DNA from: Oerskovia merdavium
GTDB taxonomy: Bacteria > Actinomycetota > Actinomycetes > Actinomycetales > Cellulomonadaceae
Reading direction: 5' to 3'
Length of the DNA: 64,000 nt
Assembly: GCF_014836755.1 (NCBI RefSeq)
Contig: NZ_JACSQF010000019.1
Span: 20,182-84,181, forward strand
The first letter of the stretch is position 1; each line of letters opens with the position of its first letter. A program made the translations under genes and the position numbers. This document shows, in pieces, positions 61,856 through 64,000 of the stretch. The notes under the pieces were generated by a model. The model was not told the DNA's origin and made no database searches. It was given only the letters and a program-made list of their open reading frames with translations.

Positions 61856-62122
61856 CTAGTCGGCTTGCATGCCCACTAACACTGCGAGCGCCTCCGAGCG
61901 ACGCTCATCCAAGGCCGTCGCCTCGAGACGAATCAGGGCTGAGGTCCGAGGAGACGCTCCTAGCTCGGAGATGAGCACATTCAGGGAAGATCGGACCGCC
62001 CAGTCCACCCACTCCCCGTGGCCGACTTCTGCCATGACCAGATCCTCCTCCCTCTCAAACTCACGTGGCGTAATAGCAACAATCACGCAAGGCGACCCAT
62101 CCGCGCGTTCATTCACCAGCAC
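61856..62122 (-). CDS. Hypothetical short gene, perhaps a 3' part
   Basis: An 88-codon frame from GTG at 62122: VIVAITPREFEREEDLV, then helices VDWAVRSSLNVLISELG and TSALIRLEATALDERRSEALAVL. Just upstream in this frame the codons read naturally (ARRVAQ), and a second coding-like frame without a start covers 62113-62415. The two may once have been one gene of about 190 codons, now shifted. Confidence 0.45.
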   Translation of the reverse strand: MLVNERADGSPCVIVAITPREFEREEDLVMAEVGHGEWVDWAVRSSLNVLISELGASPRTSALIRLEATALDERRSEALAVLVGMQAD

Positions 62123-62415
62123 CTGAGCGACGCGTCTCGCAGGGTCGGCACCGCAACACTCACCCCGACATGAGAGTATTCACCAGGAGCCACATCGCAC
62201 GCGCTCGCAGTTTCAGCGAGCCCTCCAGGTTGGAACCCAAATGGGAACAATGGGTCGAGCGCCGGGCGAACTTGCTGGAATCGCCTGGCACCGCCACTCG
62301 CAATCGCGAACTCCGATATCCCCCCGTTCCCTGATTGGGCGGACTCAGCAACTGAGAACCTGCCGCCACATCGTCGGAGATGCTCGTCAGTGTCGGCGCT
62401 TCGTGGTCGACTCGA
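62113..62415 (-). other. Coding-like frame without a start codon
   Basis: About 100 codons open on the minus strand (GISEFAIASGGARRFQQV, FGFQPGGLAETASACDVAPG) with no ATG or GTG near the beginning and a stop at 62113. Composition resembles coding sequence. It is probably the front of the gene ending at 61856, separated by a frameshift. Confidence 0.3.
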
Positions 62416-62701
62416 TCAGCGCAACCGCGAGCCAGTGTCCACCCAGTCGCGCCATGTGAAGTGCCGATCCACCAGGTGCAAGGGACGAGGCGAGTGGATC
62501 GGCGCCCCGAGCGAGCAGGTAGGCCGTGACGTTGACCTGTAGCGGCTCTCCGCTTTGAACATGTCCGTCCAGCTCGACGTCGATCGCATGCTGCAGCAGC
62601 GTCAGGCCACCTTCGATCTCCTCGACGTCGACTCCACCGTCCAACAGGTCTCGAAGGCGGAGAAGGTCCCCGTGCTCGACCGCCTCATGCGCCGGTGTCA
62701 T
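62387..62701 (-). CDS. Ankyrin-repeat immunity protein
   Basis: A 104-residue protein of about three ankyrin repeats: TPAHEAVEHGDLLRLRDLLDGGVDVEE in pieces, GLTLLQHAIDVE, LLARGADPLASSLAPGGSALHMARLGGHW. Single small ankyrin proteins are frequent in immunity arrays behind polymorphic toxins. ATG at 62701. The last codons border the broken frame at 62113-62415. Confidence 0.8.
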   Translation of the reverse strand: MTPAHEAVEHGDLLRLRDLLDGGVDVEEIEGGLTLLQHAIDVELDGHVQSGEPLQVNVTAYLLARGADPLASSLAPGGSALHMARLGGHWLAVALIESTTKRRH

Positions 62702-63107
62702 CCTGCACCCCCCTGTTCACTCTCGTGTCACACCGCACGCGGCCGTCGCCAACGCACGATGCATCCACGCCTAACCGGCCAGATCGTGATCGCCGAAGTC
62801 AGTGTGGCAGGTCAGTCTCTCCCTTTTCGACGACGCCGACAGCAACGACTCGGACGATTGACCCCGATCGAGTACGAGACCATCATGACCACTCAGGTAG
62901 CACTCGCCGCCTGAGAACCACTGTCACCTATCCGTGCAGCAGACCCAACTTTGCCGGAGCCCTGACACGACCCCGCCCGACGCCATCTTGCAGTTTGCGC
63001 CCACACGCAGCAGCCCGAGATCGACCCCCATCGTGCGGACGTGAGGATCCGGGCCTTCAATCAGGACCTCGAGTACCGCGAGCGGAATAGTCTAGTTCGA
63101 GAATTCA
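62702..63107. other. 406-bp gap with transposase remnant
   Basis: No intact gene. On the plus strand 62832-62914 codes the end of an IS3-type transposase (described separately). On the minus strand no toxin tip or domain is seen. Confidence 0.6.
62826..62960 (+). mobile_element. IS3-family transposase 3' remnant
   Basis: The plus frame ending TGA at 62914 reads RRRRQQRLGRLTPIEYETIM then TTQVALAA, like the end of IS3 orfB integrases. The sequence after it (to about 62960) may be the right terminus. No catalytic DDE part is present, so only the tail remains. Confidence 0.65.
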
Positions 63108-63338
63108 TCATTCCGAGAGGAAGACAACAAAGAAGTCCAGGTCATCGCGACGCAGAACGTCCTCCTCAACAAGACCGCTCAACACTTCTCGCACACCAGA
63201 ATCCACTTTCCACATTGCACCCAGCAGCTCTTCGGGGTTGCCTAGGGCCGCACCGATTGTCACAGTATCCAGCAATGGCAACTGCACCTCCAAAACAATT
63301 TCTTTCGACTCGCGCCCATAACCCTCCAGGTACCACAT
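63108..63338 (-). CDS. Candidate cognate immunity protein of the E3-like toxin
   Basis: A 76-residue acidic protein starting MWYLEGYGRESKEIVLEVQL and ending DDLDFFVVFLSE. Its ATG (63338-63336) shares a base with the toxin stop (TGATG), so the two are translationally coupled as toxin-immunity pairs are. Size and acidity fit; it is not clearly like the classic colicin E3 immunity protein, and I cannot name its family. A longer frame to 63407 overlaps the toxin and lacks support. Confidence 0.7.
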   Translation of the reverse strand: MWYLEGYGRESKEIVLEVQLPLLDTVTIGAALGNPEELLGAMWKVDSGVREVLSGLVEEDVLRRDDLDFFVVFLSE

Positions 63339-63932
63339 CAGATCTTGCACGTCCGCCCGGGAACTGCTGGCTTCGTCTCTTCGCCCGTAAGCGGGTCGAA
63401 CTCGCACATGTGGTGCCCTCTCTTGTTGTACTTCTCAACCGTTCCATGCTGGGAATCCCACTCGAGGATGAACTTCTCCCAGGTCCAGCGCTTTCTCAAT
63501 CCGCCACCCCCGGTGATCGGCGTCATCGGCGACGCCCTTCGCGCACCCGGGAAACCAGGCAGGTCCTTTGGCGCCGGGACGTAGCCCGTGTTGTGGACGA
63601 GAACATCGTCGGCAACCAACATGGTAGGTGTGCCAGTCGGCGACTGTCAGGTTGTATGCAGACTCCAGTCGGGCCGAAGCAAGATCGAGCTCACGCGTGA
63701 CGGTGAGAACACCACTTCCCGCGTCGAGCACGCCCTCGCCCAAGTCGAGGTCCTGCGGCCCCTCCCATCGCCCCTCTGCCGCCGACCAAAACGGATGATC
63801 CTCGGTTGTTACAATCTGCTGACCGTTAATCTCAAATTCGAACAGGACGTCCTGATGGACCCAGACACGAGTTACGGTCTTGGCACCTCGTTCGCCCGAT
63901 TCAAGATTCGTTGCAACAACTTTGAGGTGTTC
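63338..63932 (-). pseudogene. Polymorphic toxin C-terminus: HINT domain plus colicin E3-like nuclease
   Basis: From 63932 the frame reads TVTRVWVHQDVLFEFEIN, VTTEDHPFWSAAEGRWEG and AYNLTVADWHTYHVG: a HINT domain without its first strands. A one-base insertion at 63614-63615 shifts the frame; beyond it ADDVLVHNTGYVPAP completes HINT, and KRWTWEKF, EWDSQHGTVEKYNKRG, HHMCEFDPLTGEETKP follow. The last part matches the colicin E3/cloacin 16S rRNA nuclease; catalytic Asp (63455-63457), His (63446-63448) and Glu (63434-63436) are intact. No start remains, because the 5' part is lost at 63933. Confidence 0.85.
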
Positions 63933-64000
63933 TCACCAGGCTGATTTGGCGGTTCCTCGTTGAAGGTGGAGCAGGACGAGGGCTGCTGCGGTGATCTCGG
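63933..64000 (-). mobile_element. Possible transposase 3' end at the window edge
   Basis: Before the HINT fragment the same frame reads ITAAALVLLHLQRGTAKSAW and a TGA stop at 63933-63935. This is unlike HINT leader sequence and looks like the end of another protein, perhaps a transposase whose insertion cut the toxin. The window ends too soon to tell. Confidence 0.3.

Noticed and set aside
63588..63944. A 118-codon plus-strand frame
   Set aside because: It lies antisense to the HINT domain, which has recognisable motifs on the minus strand; the plus frame has none.
1..64000. CRISPR arrays, tRNA and rRNA genes
   Set aside because: I saw no regularly spaced direct repeats of CRISPR size and no recognisable tRNA or rRNA sequence; the 17-bp array at 26667 has 5-bp gaps and lies on a promoter.

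Overview
The window is high-GC (roughly 70 percent or more) actinobacterial chromosome with dense genes, frequent GTG starts and many 4-base GTGA/ATGA stop-start overlaps. Mycothiol-type enzymes, split Ku and LigD, a DtxR-type iron box and Tat/lipobox secretion signals point to Micrococcales, most likely a Cellulomonas/Oerskovia/Cellulosimicrobium-type organism. That placement is an inference from gene content, not a database match.

Region 1 (1-15776) is a complete sialoglycan locus. On the minus strand lie a secreted GH31 enzyme cut by the window edge, an SGNH esterase and a GntR/FadR regulator. Divergently on the plus strand lie an Opp-type ABC importer (lipoprotein, permease, fused permease-ATPase, ATPase), nanA, nanK, nanE and a secreted five-Asp-box GH33 sialidase. 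Together they would release sialic acid outside the cell, import it and convert it to GlcNAc-6-phosphate. The GH31 enzyme and the esterase may trim the same glycans.

Region 2 (15777-33659) is mixed housekeeping: an immunity-like orphan, VOC proteins, Ku, a MOSC protein, an AbiE-like toxin-antitoxin pair with an autoregulatory promoter, a small alarmone synthetase, a TetR/DUF5692 unit, a TetR/MFS efflux unit with a striking triple 17-bp repeat, an SDR, LigD, and a GntR regulator facing an amidohydrolase. Region 3 (33660-59112) holds a quinone-reductase-like enzyme, a hypothetical gene bracketed by diverged direct repeats, a membrane-winged-helix protein, an M24 peptidase, a second MFS transporter, biotin synthase, a TetR/PNPOx/mycothiol-enzyme operon, nirBD, malate:quinone oxidoreductase, a BAAT-like lipoprotein, GlxA-type and AKR/dehydrogenase genes, an iron-regulated siderophore-interacting protein, a fatty acid desaturase and pntAB.

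Region 4 (59113-64000) is different. GC falls, reading frames are short and broken, and nearly all are on the minus strand. At the right edge is the end of a polymorphic toxin: a partial HINT domain followed by a colicin E3-like 16S rRNA nuclease tip, broken by a one-base insertion, with a 76-codon candidate immunity gene overlapping its stop codon. Downstream follow an IS3-type remnant, an ankyrin-repeat immunity protein, two unassigned small genes, an immunity-like paralogue of the gene at 15909, and a SUKH-3 immunity gene broken in a C6 run. The left part is flanked by a decayed direct repeat of a host gene's 3' end. I read this as a decaying toxin/immunity array and regard it as the most unusual part of the window.
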